Part shown: positions 33,542-41,310 of the stretch, piece after piece
How the letters are laid out: each line of letters starts with the position of its first letter
Position numbering within the stretch: position 1 is the stretch's first letter
DNA from: UQRS01 sp050946935
GTDB lineage: Bacteria > Bacillota > Clostridia > Oscillospirales > Acutalibacteraceae
Direction of reading: 5' to 3'
Assembly (NCBI GenBank): GCA_050946935.1
Contig: JBMNVR010000018.1
Coordinates: 1 to 41,614, forward strand
DNA: 41,614 nucleotides
Program-made: the position numbers and the translations under genes
The notes under the pieces: generated by a model
What the model saw: the letters and a program-made list of their open reading frames with translations, nothing else
Told to the model about the DNA's origin: nothing
Databases searched by the model: none

Positions 33542-34303
33542 ATGAAACTGCTGGAAATGCGGCACATTCAAAAATCCTTTGGAGAGATCAGCGTGCTGAA
33601 GGACGTCTCCCTCTCGATGGAGAAGGGGGAGGTTGTGGCGGTCATCGGGCCGTCCGGCTCGGGCAAATCAACCCTGCTGCGCTGCGCCGCCAATCTTGAG
33701 AAAATCGACAGCGGGGACATCCTCTATTCCGGAGATCCTATGGTGGAGACAGAGAACGGCCAGCCCCGCTATGCCGAAAAAAAGGAAATGCGGGCCATCT
33801 CCCGCCGGTTCGGCATGGTGTTTCAGAACTTTAACCTGTTCCCGCACATGAGCGTTCTGCAAAATCTCACGGCCGCACCGATCAAGGTACTGAGCCTTCC
33901 CCGCAGCGAGGCAGAGGAAAAAGCGGCCTCCCTGCTTGCGAAGATGGGGCTCTCGGACAAAGCGGCCGCCTATCCCTGCCAGCTTTCGGGCGGACAGCAG
34001 CAGCGGGTATCCATCGCCCGGGCGCTGGCCATGTCGCCCGACATCCTCTTTTTCGACGAGCCGACCAGCGCCCTCGACCCCGAACTGACGGGAGAGGTTT
34101 TGGCGGTCATGAAGAATCTGGCCGAGGCGCACACGACCATGCTGGTCGTCACCCACGAGATGGGCTTCGCCCGGGAGGTTGCCGACCGTGTCCTCTTTAT
34201 GGACAAGGGATATATTGAAGAGGAGGGTTCGCCGGTCGAAGTTTTTGGCGCACCCAAATCGGAACGGCTGCAGGCCTTCTTAAAATCCACCCTGCGGATT
34301 TAG
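33542..34303 (+). CDS. Polar amino acid ABC transporter ATP-binding protein
   Basis: This 253-residue ATPase powers the importer. It has Walker A GPSGSGKST, the Q-loop region MVFQNFNLFPHMSVLQN typical of amino acid transporters, the signature LSGGQQQRVSIARAL, Walker B ILFFDEPTSALDPE and the H-loop VTHEMGFARE. GGGAGGG lies about ten bases upstream of ATG 33542. The frame ends at 34303 and is followed by a terminator at 34335-34382. The GlnQ-like family is usual for polar amino acids. Confidence 0.95.
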   Translation: MKLLEMRHIQKSFGEISVLKDVSLSMEKGEVVAVIGPSGSGKSTLLRCAANLEKIDSGDILYSGDPMVETENGQPRYAEKKEMRAISRRFGMVFQNFNLFPHMSVLQNLTAAPIKVLSLPRSEAEEKAASLLAKMGLSDKAAAYPCQLSGGQQQRVSIARALAMSPDILFFDEPTSALDPELTGEVLAVMKNLAEAHTTMLVVTHEMGFAREVADRVLFMDKGYIEEEGSPVEVFGAPKSERLQAFLKSTLRI

Positions 34304-34334
34304 CTGAAAAAAACACAGCAAAAACAGCAGAGTA

Positions 34335-34382
34335 AAAAACACCGGGGATCGGACGCTGGTTTGTCCGACCCCGGTGTTTTTG
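34335..34382. terminator. Shared bidirectional terminator
   Basis: A long stem pairs about 34335-34354 with 34363-34382, with one bulged A, followed by TTTTTGTTT on the plus strand and preceded by AGTAAAAA, so it also serves the minus strand. It separates the ABC ATPase gene from the convergent pseudo-ATPase gene, which ends at 34427. Confidence 0.85.
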
Positions 34383-34426
34383 TTTGATCCTGTATTTTCC
34401 CCGACCGCGCCGAATTTATGCACAGC

Positions 34427-37400
34427 TCACGGCCGCCGGATCAGCGATACCAGACAAATCACCAGCGACCAGACGATTTGTATTCCGCCAAGAATCAGTG
34501 CCGTAACCAGCGCCGCCTGCCCGCTGAACACCGCGCCGAAGACCAGTGCCAGTGTCAAAAGCATCCCGATCACCAGCAGGATCAAAGAAGCGGCATATCC
34601 CTCTTTTATACGGATACAGGCGGTCAGCAACGCCGCGCCGCCGGCCGCATCACCGCAAAGCAGAGCCGCCGCGCTGCCGGTTTCCTCCGGCGCCGTCTCT
34701 TTCCGGTACAGCTTGGAATTCTGGGGAGAGAGCACCCGTACCGAATCGGGATACAGTTCGAAGTAATCGCAGATCATCTCTTCCCCGATGTTCTGGTCGC
34801 AGGTGTTGACAAGCAGCGTCACACCGGTCGCGGTCAGCCGCCGCAGTTGGTAAGAAACCTCCTCATCCGCCTCATATCCGACGATGAAGAGGGCAGCCGG
34901 TCCCTCAGTACTGGCGAGGTAAACCGGAAAATATCCGCTGCGCAGGATCCGCTTGTCCACGTCGAGGGAGGGCAGCGGGATGGCGTGGGTCTCCATCAGC
35001 GTGCGGTTACCGATGAAAATGCGCTTCTCCCCCATCCAGCCTGAGACGCCCATCCGATTCTCATACACGATGGTGTCGACCGCCGGCAGAGGCATATCAG
35101 GCGCGATCATGTCATCGAAAATCTGAGCCAGCGGACTGCCAATTTTGTTCAGGATCGCGGCCGCCTCCAAAATCGACTGGTCGATCGGGTGCGGCGCAAG
35201 AATATGCATATTAAACAGCTTGACCGTCCCGTGTGGGAAAAGATCGGCCGCATTTACCGTAGCTGCGTTGGCATAGCCGAAGCTTTCGGCGCTGCGATAA
35301 TCGGCCACCTCCGCCCCCAGGGAAACCAGCCGTTTAGACGCCAGCCGCATCGGCAGCGCCGAAAGCAGAGCGGCGGCCGGCGGACAGCAGACACACAAAA
35401 CAGCGGCAAAAACGGTCAGCCCAACCGTCTGACCCTGCAAAATCCATCCGGCCGCGCCGCCCCCGATTGCGAGAATCAGGCCAAGCAGCGTTACCTTCGG
35501 GATCAGCCTCTCATACGGCTCCCTCCGGTAAGCGGTTTTCAGAAAATCCTTCGGCTGGCCGATCCGCCGGGCAGAGAAGATCAACGCCTCCCCCAAGACG
35601 GCGCCGCCGGCCAGAGGGGCGGTAACCTCCTCCCTGTCGAGGAGGATGGCCGACGATTTCGGCCGATCGCTTGCAACGATGCGGAAATTCTCCCGGATCG
35701 TGCGGACGGACAGCAGCTTGCCGACCAGATTGAAGGTCAGCGCAAGCCCGCCGAGCGCCCCCATCAGTCCGGCAGCCTCCCCTCCGGAGAAAGCCGCGGC
35801 AATCCCCTGAATCAGCCCGGCCGTCACGGCAAGCGCCGCCGGGCTGTCCCCGTCCGGCTGAAGCGTCACAAGGGAAGCCAGTCCCCGCATAACCGGGAAA
35901 TTGATCGCAGCCGCGCCTACCAGCGATAATAAATAGAGGACAAAGAACAAAATCGGATTTCCCGTCCTGACCCCGTCGCACAGCGGAGTGGAGAGCAGAA
36001 ACAGGAGCACACAAAGCACCGCGGTTGGCACAAGGCGCACGGCAAGCCGAAGCGTCTTGGCGGCCAAGTCGGCCTCAACCGCCTCCCGATCGTCCGGCGA
36101 CTCATAGTCGGAGAGCAAATTTTCCTCCGGCATGACGTCGGTGGAGAAAAGCTCTTCCTCACCCTCTTCGGGTTCGTCTATCCCGAAAAGGCGGATTTTT
36201 TTCGGCTTTTCGACGGCAGTATCGGAGTTTTTTCCCCAGGATTGCGGCTCAGCAGGGAGAACGGCATTCAAATCGAACGAATCATCCAGTGTGTCAAACG
36301 GAACCGTCTTCCCCTCGACAGCGTCGAGCGCGGCAGCCGAGCTGACAATATCCACATCCTCACCCGGGCGGGCAGCCTTGGCCTTCGCCTTGGCGAAAAC
36401 CTGCCCGTTCAAATCCGAATCGGCCAGACTGTACTGCGAAGCATAGGGCGCCGGCTGCATTCCCGCATCCCCGGTGTCCGGCCCCGCAACCGACGGATCA
36501 ACCAAATCGACGTCAACCGGCAGCTCCTTCGCCAGTACCCGGGTCGCCGGCGTAGCGGTGCCGGGTGCGGTCGGCGTAATAAAAATCCGGGAACGCTTGA
36601 CCGGCGTCACCTTGAGGGTCTGGCGCGAAAAAACGCCGCTGGAAAAAGAGGCTACCTCCGGCGACTCGTCAACCAGAGAACGTCCCTCCCTGCTGTCGGA
36701 GGAAATGTCCGGCGTTTTGTTGGTGACCGACGGGCTATCCGGTTTTGCCTCTTCCGCCGGACGGGCAATCGGCGCGAACGAACCGGTATATTCCGGCGGC
36801 GCCACTTTCGACGCCGGAGCCGTTTGAACCAGCTTTTCCTCTGCCGGAGCCGGCGTGCCGGTTTCTCCCAGCTTTTCTTTAAAATAGGCGGCCGGTTTCA
36901 TCCCGGCCGACACGACCCGTGGGCCGTATTTTTCCTCAGCCTCTCGCTCCGCCTTTTGTTCGGCGTAGCGAATCAGCTCCTCTACGCTCATAGCGGCCGG
37001 CTTTTCTGCCGGCTTCGGCCGGGTTTGCGAGGCGGAGGCGGAAACCGGACCGCTTCCGGCCGGGCGCGGGGCGGCAGAGGATTTCGGCGCGTCCGCCGCC
37101 GCGAACTTTATGGGCGCGCCGGAGGCTTTTTTTAACTCTGTTCCCGCCCTCGCCGGAGAGACTTTCACAGCGGCCGGCTTTTCCGCCGGTGCGGTATGTA
37201 TCGGTGCGGCGTGCGTGCTCTGCCCGGCCCGGTCAACCGGCGAAACAGGTTCTTTTTCCCCGGTCCGCGCCGCCTGAATCTTCCTCATCCGTTCATAGAG
37301 GCTCTCGCCGTCCGGCAGCCGCCCAGGCGCATCCGAAGCCCCGCCCACGGCCGGAACTGCCGAAGCCGCCTTCTCTCCCTCAGTGGTCCAGGCCCTTGTC

Positions 37401-37729
37401 GCATGAATCAGGTTGGATCTCGGCACATCAGGCGCAGCAGATTTTCCAACATCACGGCGAACAGGCGTCTGCCGCTCAACCATTTCGGGATCAATGTCCG
37501 TTTCAAAAACGACAAACTCCGGCTCCGGCGCTTTTACCGGGCGGGGCGTTTCCCGCTCGCCACCGCCAAGGCCGGACACAACCTCCTCCGGCGTGAGGGC
37601 GTGTGGCGCCCGCGACTGCGGCGCCGGCTGCCGCGACACTACCGGAATCGTACCAGACGAGTCCGGCACATTCTCCTGCGCGGCCTTCAAAATCGTATCA
37701 ATCGAGAATTCGTTATCCTTTCCACGCAT
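34427..37729 (-). CDS. Degenerate P-type ATPase-like membrane protein with long disordered N-terminus
   Basis: This 1100-residue protein has two parts. Residues 1-555 are rich in Pro, Ala, Glu and Lys and look disordered. Residues about 560-1100 follow the layout of P1B heavy-metal ATPases: four helices, a short loop, two helices with VCCPPAAALLSALP, a soluble part and two final helices. The N-domain-like stretch MGVSGWMGEKRIFIGNRTLMETHAIPLPSL is recognisable. The enzyme signature is lost: DKTGT is replaced by DLFPHGT (D829), the actuator loop between helices 4 and 5 lacks a TGES motif, and the GDGxND hinge reads LLCGDAAGG. It is unlikely to pump. It could be a scaffold or a regulatory protein. 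It lies 15 bp after rlmB, with GGGAGGA before ATG 37729, and is probably co-transcribed. The frame is fully intact over 3.3 kb, so it is under selection. Confidence 0.85.
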   Translation of the reverse strand: MRGKDNEFSIDTILKAAQENVPDSSGTIPVVSRQPAPQSRAPHALTPEEVVSGLGGGERETPRPVKAPEPEFVVFETDIDPEMVERQTPVRRDVGKSAAPDVPRSNLIHATRAWTTEGEKAASAVPAVGGASDAPGRLPDGESLYERMRKIQAARTGEKEPVSPVDRAGQSTHAAPIHTAPAEKPAAVKVSPARAGTELKKASGAPIKFAAADAPKSSAAPRPAGSGPVSASASQTRPKPAEKPAAMSVEELIRYAEQKAEREAEEKYGPRVVSAGMKPAAYFKEKLGETGTPAPAEEKLVQTAPASKVAPPEYTGSFAPIARPAEEAKPDSPSVTNKTPDISSDSREGRSLVDESPEVASFSSGVFSRQTLKVTPVKRSRIFITPTAPGTATPATRVLAKELPVDVDLVDPSVAGPDTGDAGMQPAPYASQYSLADSDLNGQVFAKAKAKAARPGEDVDIVSSAAALDAVEGKTVPFDTLDDSFDLNAVLPAEPQSWGKNSDTAVEKPKKIRLFGIDEPEEGEEELFSTDVMPEENLLSDYESPDDREAVEADLAAKTLRLAVRLVPTAVLCVLLFLLSTPLCDGVRTGNPILFFVLYLLSLVGAAAINFPVMRGLASLVTLQPDGDSPAALAVTAGLIQGIAAAFSGGEAAGLMGALGGLALTFNLVGKLLSVRTIRENFRIVASDRPKSSAILLDREEVTAPLAGGAVLGEALIFSARRIGQPKDFLKTAYRREPYERLIPKVTLLGLILAIGGGAAGWILQGQTVGLTVFAAVLCVCCPPAAALLSALPMRLASKRLVSLGAEVADYRSAESFGYANAATVNAADLFPHGTVKLFNMHILAPHPIDQSILEAAAILNKIGSPLAQIFDDMIAPDMPLPAVDTIVYENRMGVSGWMGEKRIFIGNRTLMETHAIPLPSLDVDKRILRSGYFPVYLASTEGPAALFIVGYEADEEVSYQLRRLTATGVTLLVNTCDQNIGEEMICDYFELYPDSVRVLSPQNSKLYRKETAPEETGSAAALLCGDAAGGAALLTACIRIKEGYAASLILLVIGMLLTLALVFGAVFSGQAALVTALILGGIQIVWSLVICLVSLIRRP

Positions 37730-37744
37730 AACCGTAATCCTCCC

Positions 37745-38521
37745 TTATCGTTTTGCAAAAGCGGATATTCCCTGCCGCTGGCGCGCGACCTCATACATCA
37801 AAATGCCGGCCGCGACCGACGCGTTCAGGGAGTTGATTTTTCCAAGCATGGGCATCGAAACCAAGCCGTCGCACTTTTTTCGGACCAGTGCGCCGAGACC
37901 CTTGCCCTCCGATCCGATGACCAGCGCCACCGGCCCGGCCCAGTCGGTCTGGCACCAGGGGCTTCCGTCCATCTCGGCCCCGTAAATCCAGAGGCCGCGC
38001 GCTTTCAGTTCGTCGATCTCGGCCGCCAGGTTGGTAACCTTCGCAACGGGGAGATATTCCAGCGCGCCGCAGGCCGCCTTGGCCACGGCGGAAGTCAGGG
38101 TCGCCGCACGCCGCTTGGGAATAATGACACCATGCGCACCCGCCGCCTCCGCCGTGCGGATAATAGCGCCGAGGTTGTGGGGATCCTCAATCTCATCACA
38201 AAGGAGGAGAAAGGGTGGCTCGCCCCGCTCCTCAGCCAGGCGAAGCATATCCTCCACCGTAGCGTAGGCGTGCGCCGCCGCCATCAGGACAACGCCCTGA
38301 TGATTGCCGCCGCCACTTAAAAAATCCAGCTTAGCCGGCGGAACCTCTTTCACCACAACGCCGCGTTGAACACATTTGGCGACGATGGCCTGCACCGTAC
38401 CCGAACTGCCGTGCGCGATAAACAGCTTGTCCAGCTCCCGGCCGGAGCGCAGCGCCTCGGTCACCGCATTACGGCCGATGATAATCGTATCGTCCGGCTG
38501 ATGTCTTTCTTGCCTTGTCAT
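37745..38521 (-). CDS. rlmB: TrmH-family 23S rRNA (guanosine-2'-O-)-methyltransferase RlmB
   Basis: This 258-residue SPOUT (knotted) methyltransferase uses S-adenosylmethionine to methylate the 2'-O of a guanosine in RNA; RlmB acts on 23S rRNA. An N-terminal substrate-binding domain (IIIGRNAVTEALRSGRELDKLFIAHG) precedes the SPOUT domain with CDEIEDPHNLGAIIRTAEAAGAHGVI (motif 1, N and R), VALVIGSEGKGL (motif 2) and VSMPMLGKINSLNASVAAGILMYE (motif 3). ATG 38521 has GAGAGGG about ten bases upstream. The next gene is the pseudo-P-type ATPase, 15 bp downstream. The exact target nucleotide is inferred from the family. Confidence 0.92.
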   Translation of the reverse strand: MTRQERHQPDDTIIIGRNAVTEALRSGRELDKLFIAHGSSGTVQAIVAKCVQRGVVVKEVPPAKLDFLSGGGNHQGVVLMAAAHAYATVEDMLRLAEERGEPPFLLLCDEIEDPHNLGAIIRTAEAAGAHGVIIPKRRAATLTSAVAKAACGALEYLPVAKVTNLAAEIDELKARGLWIYGAEMDGSPWCQTDWAGPVALVIGSEGKGLGALVRKKCDGLVSMPMLGKINSLNASVAAGILMYEVARQRQGISAFAKR

Positions 38522-38636
38522 AAACCCAAAACCCTCTCGTTTTTACTCGTTTTCTATCTCTCCGTTTTGCGGCCCCGCGGCAGGCCGATTCCCTCGAAAA
38601 AAGCCATAGAGGCACAAGATATGTCGAATATATAGT

Positions 38637-38665
38637 AGTATACCACATCATATCCTGAATGGAAA
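38637..38665 (-). promoter_or_regulatory. Predicted promoter of rlmB and downstream gene
   Basis: On the minus strand TTTCCA (38660-38665) and TATACT (38637-38642) are 17 bp apart. The -35 box is weak. The remaining spacer from 38522 to 38636 has no gene. Confidence 0.45.
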
Positions 38666-38784
38666 GTGGTTTTCACGGAAAAAAAGATGGATATCCGCCG
38701 GTGTTTTTTGGATGCCATGCAGGAAAGCCTGCCGCCGCATTTTTCGGATGGAAAAAATTTTTCGCCGTTCTTTGAAATTTATGC

Positions 38785-38813
38785 TTGCATTTTGCAAAGG
38801 AGTATGGTAATAT
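38785..38813 (+). promoter_or_regulatory. Promoter of the tRNA-Ala gene
   Basis: TTGCAT (38785-38790) and TAATAT (38808-38813) are 17 bp apart, about 45 bp before the tRNA. Confidence 0.7.
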
Positions 38814-38857
38814 ATATCTCGCTGAAACGCTCAGACACATTCAGCTCAATCAAATAT

Positions 38858-38933
<76 letters not shown>

Positions 38934-38939
38934 AACAGT

Positions 38940-38978
38940 CCCGTCGGAAAGCCTTGATTTTTAAGGCTTTCCGGCGGG
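38940..38978 (+). terminator. Terminator of the tRNA-Ala gene
   Basis: A 16-bp stem (38940-38955 with 38963-38978, one G-T pair) has a 7-nt T-rich loop, followed by TTTGCTATT. Confidence 0.85.
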
Positions 38979-39260
38979 TTTGCTATTATGAAAAATATTA
39001 TTTGAATCCTTCCGTCCGTAGCAACGGCGGAGCAACGGAAAAGTTTCTGCACAGGTTCAAGGTGTTACAAACCGGCCTCGGAAGCTTTTTCTGTCCGCAC
39101 ATTGTAACAAATAGAAATGAACGGGAATCTGGCAGGGCGGGCATTGACCCACACGCTGGAGGAGGCGAAAAAAAGCGGTGCCGCTCCTTAGGACGTACTT
39201 ATCGCGCGTCTTGGATAGATAGAGGTTTAATTTTTTTATTTTTAAAATTTTTTTAAAAAA
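38979..39260. other. Non-coding stretch between tRNA-Ala and accessory genes
   Basis: No gene is convincing here. An 8-bp inverted repeat TGTTACAA (39063-39070) / TTGTAACA (39102-39109) is visible, and a short plus-strand reading frame of about 23 codons starts at 39117 but has no ribosome site. Close to 39230-39260 the DNA becomes almost pure A/T. Confidence 0.5.
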
Positions 39261-39263
39261 CGC

Positions 39264-39292
39264 TTGACAAACATACCCTGTTGGGGTATAAT
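39264..39292 (+). promoter_or_regulatory. Full-consensus promoter with CsoR-like palindrome between the boxes
   Basis: TTGACA (39264-39269) and TATAAT (39287-39292) are both perfect and 17 bp apart. Between them and reaching into the -10 box lies ATACCCTGTTGGGGTAT (39273-39289), a palindrome with 6-bp arms. This resembles operators of CsoR/DUF156-type metal or persulfide sensors (G/C-tract palindromes flanked by A/T). A bound repressor would block the promoter directly. The transcript leads to the small frameshifted gene and the HTH gene. Confidence 0.75.
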
Positions 39293-39336
39293 ATAGACAG
39301 AAACAAGGGAACACCAATTCCCATAAAGAATGAAAA

Positions 39337-39604
39337 ATGACAGCAACAAGACGTTGGAAAGTTTACGGAGCAGAGGGCCACAGACAGAGAGAGCTTTAAC
39401 AAATTTTATGTTTATGACTTTTCAAAAAATGGTAAAACAAGAATAATTGAAGTTCTCAATAGCGATGTTACAGGAACAAACGAATATTCAATTTTGAAAA
39501 TCACCTGCAACACAATCGATGATTGCGAAAACGAATTTTTAGGGCAACTTTCGGACGGCGTTTTTGAAAACAGCAGAACCGGTAAGATTGAAGAACTTTT
39601 TTGA
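39337..39604 (+). pseudogene. Small accessory gene of unknown function, frameshifted
   Basis: The gene starts at ATG 39337 (MTATRRWKVYGAEGHRQR) and would reach a stop at 39360s-39390s in that frame. Shifting by one base within the dinucleotide run GAGAGAG (about 39384-39393) gives a clean continuation FNKFYVYDFSKNGKTRIIEV and on to KIEELF and TGA at 39602-39604, about 89 residues in all. The frame change could be a slippage mutation or programmed frameshifting. I do not recognise the family. The DNA is noticeably more A/T-rich than its surroundings, suggesting horizontal transfer. Confidence 0.6.
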
Positions 39605-39665
39605 TTAAATATGTTTATGTCTTGACAACCCGCCCACCACATGAAAGGAGAAAAAAGAAATTAAA

Positions 39666-39833
39666 ATGTCAATTAAGGAACTGAGAAAAGAGACAGGAAT
39701 GAGCCAAAGCAAATTCGCAGAAAAATTTGAAATACCAGTACGAACTTTGCAAAAGTGGGAAATAGGAGAGAGAACCCCACCGAGCTATATCAATAAAATG
39801 ATTGAAAAAATATTAGAGATGGAGAAAAGATAA
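39666..39833 (+). CDS. Small helix-turn-helix protein (XRE-like)
   Basis: This 55-residue protein (MSIKELRKETGMSQSKFAEK, then a PVRTLQKWEIGERTPP recognition helix) is a bare HTH domain of the Cro/C1 type. Such minimal regulators are frequent in Clostridial mobile DNA. A GAAAGGAG site lies about 15 bases upstream of ATG 39666, so translation may be weak. It follows the frameshifted gene in what looks like one transcript starting at 39292, and ends at a clear terminator (39839-39872). Its partner or target is unknown. The gene lies in the same A/T-rich segment, in contrast to the GC-rich core around. Confidence 0.85.
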   Translation: MSIKELRKETGMSQSKFAEKFEIPVRTLQKWEIGERTPPSYINKMIEKILEMEKR

Positions 39834-40553
39834 AAACTCCCGCCCCTCTGCCGGTTGGCAAAGAGGGGCGGGTTTCATTTTCGGCCGGCGACGGCCGTTC
39901 AAACAGACCAGGCTATTCCCCGTCGAGACAGAGCCCCCGATAGGTTTTGATCCCAACATGCCACCGGCAGCCTTTGCCTCGTCGTTTGTTTTGATTACCT
40001 TCGCCATCCACTCGCGAAACTTTGCGAGCACCTGAGAAACGACTGTAAAAACCAGCGCGCTGGTCACAACGGATTTCAGGCGTTTGGAAAAGCGCTCCAT
40101 CCCGGCGGAAGCCTTTTGCGTGGCGGCGCCCATTTTTTCTGTGCTCGCCCCGCTTTTCGCGGTTTGCTTTGCGATTTCTCCGGCTTTGGATTGCGTCTTT
40201 TCCACGGTAGAATACATAGGAATCAGCTTGGAATCAATTTTATCAATCTGCGCCGTAACCCTGGCATATTCCGCCTCCAATTGTCGCACCTTATCCAATG
40301 CATTCGACCAATCCCCGTCCGCACCAAGCTGGCCGGTCGACCACTCTGCTTTATATCGCTCCGCTTCTGCGCGAGCAGATTTTAATTCCTGCGACAGCTT
40401 TTCCGCCTGCTCCACAAGTGGGGATTTCTTTGCTTCCTGAGAGGAAATCTCCTCCTCCAGCTTGACAATTTTCTCTTTAAGTTTGGCGAGTTCCTTATCC
40501 GCTTTGGAGGTATCGAGCTTCACATCAATTCGTATAGCGCCATCTGCTGCCAT
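39813..40553 (-). pseudogene. Truncated phage tape-measure protein, N-terminal part
   Basis: The open frame of 246 codons begins MAADGAIRIDVKLDTSKADKEL (ATG 40553, AGGTG six bases upstream). A long coiled coil (about 15-130) is followed by FSKRLKSVVTSALVFTVVSQ, then FREWMAKVIKTNDEA (about 168-197). That helical pair is typical of the early part of siphophage tape-measure proteins, which normally run for 600 to over 1000 residues. Likeness stops near 39975, after NDEA; the remaining residues are not phage-like and run through the terminator of the opposite HTH gene. So the gene is cut off by a deletion or insertion at about 39960-39980. The product, if made, would not be a working tail ruler. 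Confidence 0.8.
39839..39872 (+). terminator. Terminator of the HTH gene transcript
   Basis: A perfect 11-bp GC-rich stem (39839-39849 with 39862-39872) is followed by TTTCATTTT. It overlaps the 3' end of the truncated tape-measure frame on the other strand. Confidence 0.85.
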
Positions 40554-40637
40554 ATCATCACCTGCTTAATCAATTTTCACTTAATATTGAAAATTTTATA
40601 AATATACTGTATTATAATATAAAAGGAGTGATTGACC

Positions 40638-41264
40638 GTGTTGACCTGTAACATATGCGGGGCAAAGCACGCATTTTTATCCCTTAAAATGTCAAAAAGC
40701 AAGGCTGGCGGGTGGGTCTGCAAAAAGTGTCTGAAATGGGCTGGTTTAAGCACTTTTAAGGTCTCTCTGTACACATACACCACTATGCAGATAAAGGCCA
40801 TGATCAATCAGGTGTCTATGCAGAATTATGCGCACGGGCTGCCGCTGTCCCGGCCTCCGGCACATGGTCACATCTGCTCTGTATGCGGAACACAGTTCCG
40901 GCGGTTGGACGGTGGAATCATCAAAGGCAAAAGCAGTGAGTGGGTGTGCAGGGCTTGCCTGGAAAAATCCGGAATCAGTGAAATGAAGTTTAGGTGTAAA
41001 GATATTACCTCCGGTGAAATTATGGGAAAAATCAATTTTAATGCTATGCGAAACCCGGCTCTACAACAGGCCGGCACGCAAATCGGTATGCATTGCCCCG
41101 TCTGCAAAAGCACAGACCTTGTGATTATGGGAGATACGAGCGGCCAGGGCGTAAGCTTTACCAAGGTTGCTCTGTTCGGACCGCTTGGCTTTTCCGGTGC
41201 CGGGCAAACGCAAACCACAAACTATTGGGTCTGCAAAAAATGCGGGAATAAATTCAGGGTATAA
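40638..41264 (+). CDS. Triple zinc-ribbon protein, probable phage cargo gene
   Basis: This 208-residue protein has three units, each with two CxxC knuckles: TCNICGAKH with WVCKKCLKW, HICSVCGTQF with WVCRACLEK, and HCPVCKSTD with WVCKKCGNK. Each unit can bind one zinc, and the W-V-C-x-x-C half is strikingly repeated, so the gene arose by internal duplication. No catalytic domain is visible. The start is uncertain: GTG 40638 (about ten bases after AGGAG) is preferred, with TTG at 40632 or 40641 possible. It has its own TATAAT box (40613-40618) and its own terminator (41286-41306), and lies opposite to the phage genes on both sides, which is the arrangement of a phage 'moron' gene. The function is unknown; DNA, RNA or protein binding is possible. 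Confidence 0.8.
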   Translation: MLTCNICGAKHAFLSLKMSKSKAGGWVCKKCLKWAGLSTFKVSLYTYTTMQIKAMINQVSMQNYAHGLPLSRPPAHGHICSVCGTQFRRLDGGIIKGKSSEWVCRACLEKSGISEMKFRCKDITSGEIMGKINFNAMRNPALQQAGTQIGMHCPVCKSTDLVIMGDTSGQGVSFTKVALFGPLGFSGAGQTQTTNYWVCKKCGNKFRV

Positions 41265-41285
41265 AATTACAATTTTCACCGTCGG

Positions 41286-41306
41286 GCCGCCCTTTTTCAG
41301 GGCGGC
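41286..41306 (+). terminator. Terminator of the zinc-ribbon gene
   Basis: A perfect 8-bp GC-rich stem (41286-41293 with 41299-41306) with a 5-nt loop is followed by TTTCCTATTTTT. It lies 21 bp after the stop codon. Confidence 0.85.
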
Positions 41307-41310
41307 TTTC

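Noticed and set aside
32588..33571. Open minus-strand frame of 327 codons
   Set aside because: Antisense to the ABC transporter permease; Arg/Gln/His-rich without motifs.
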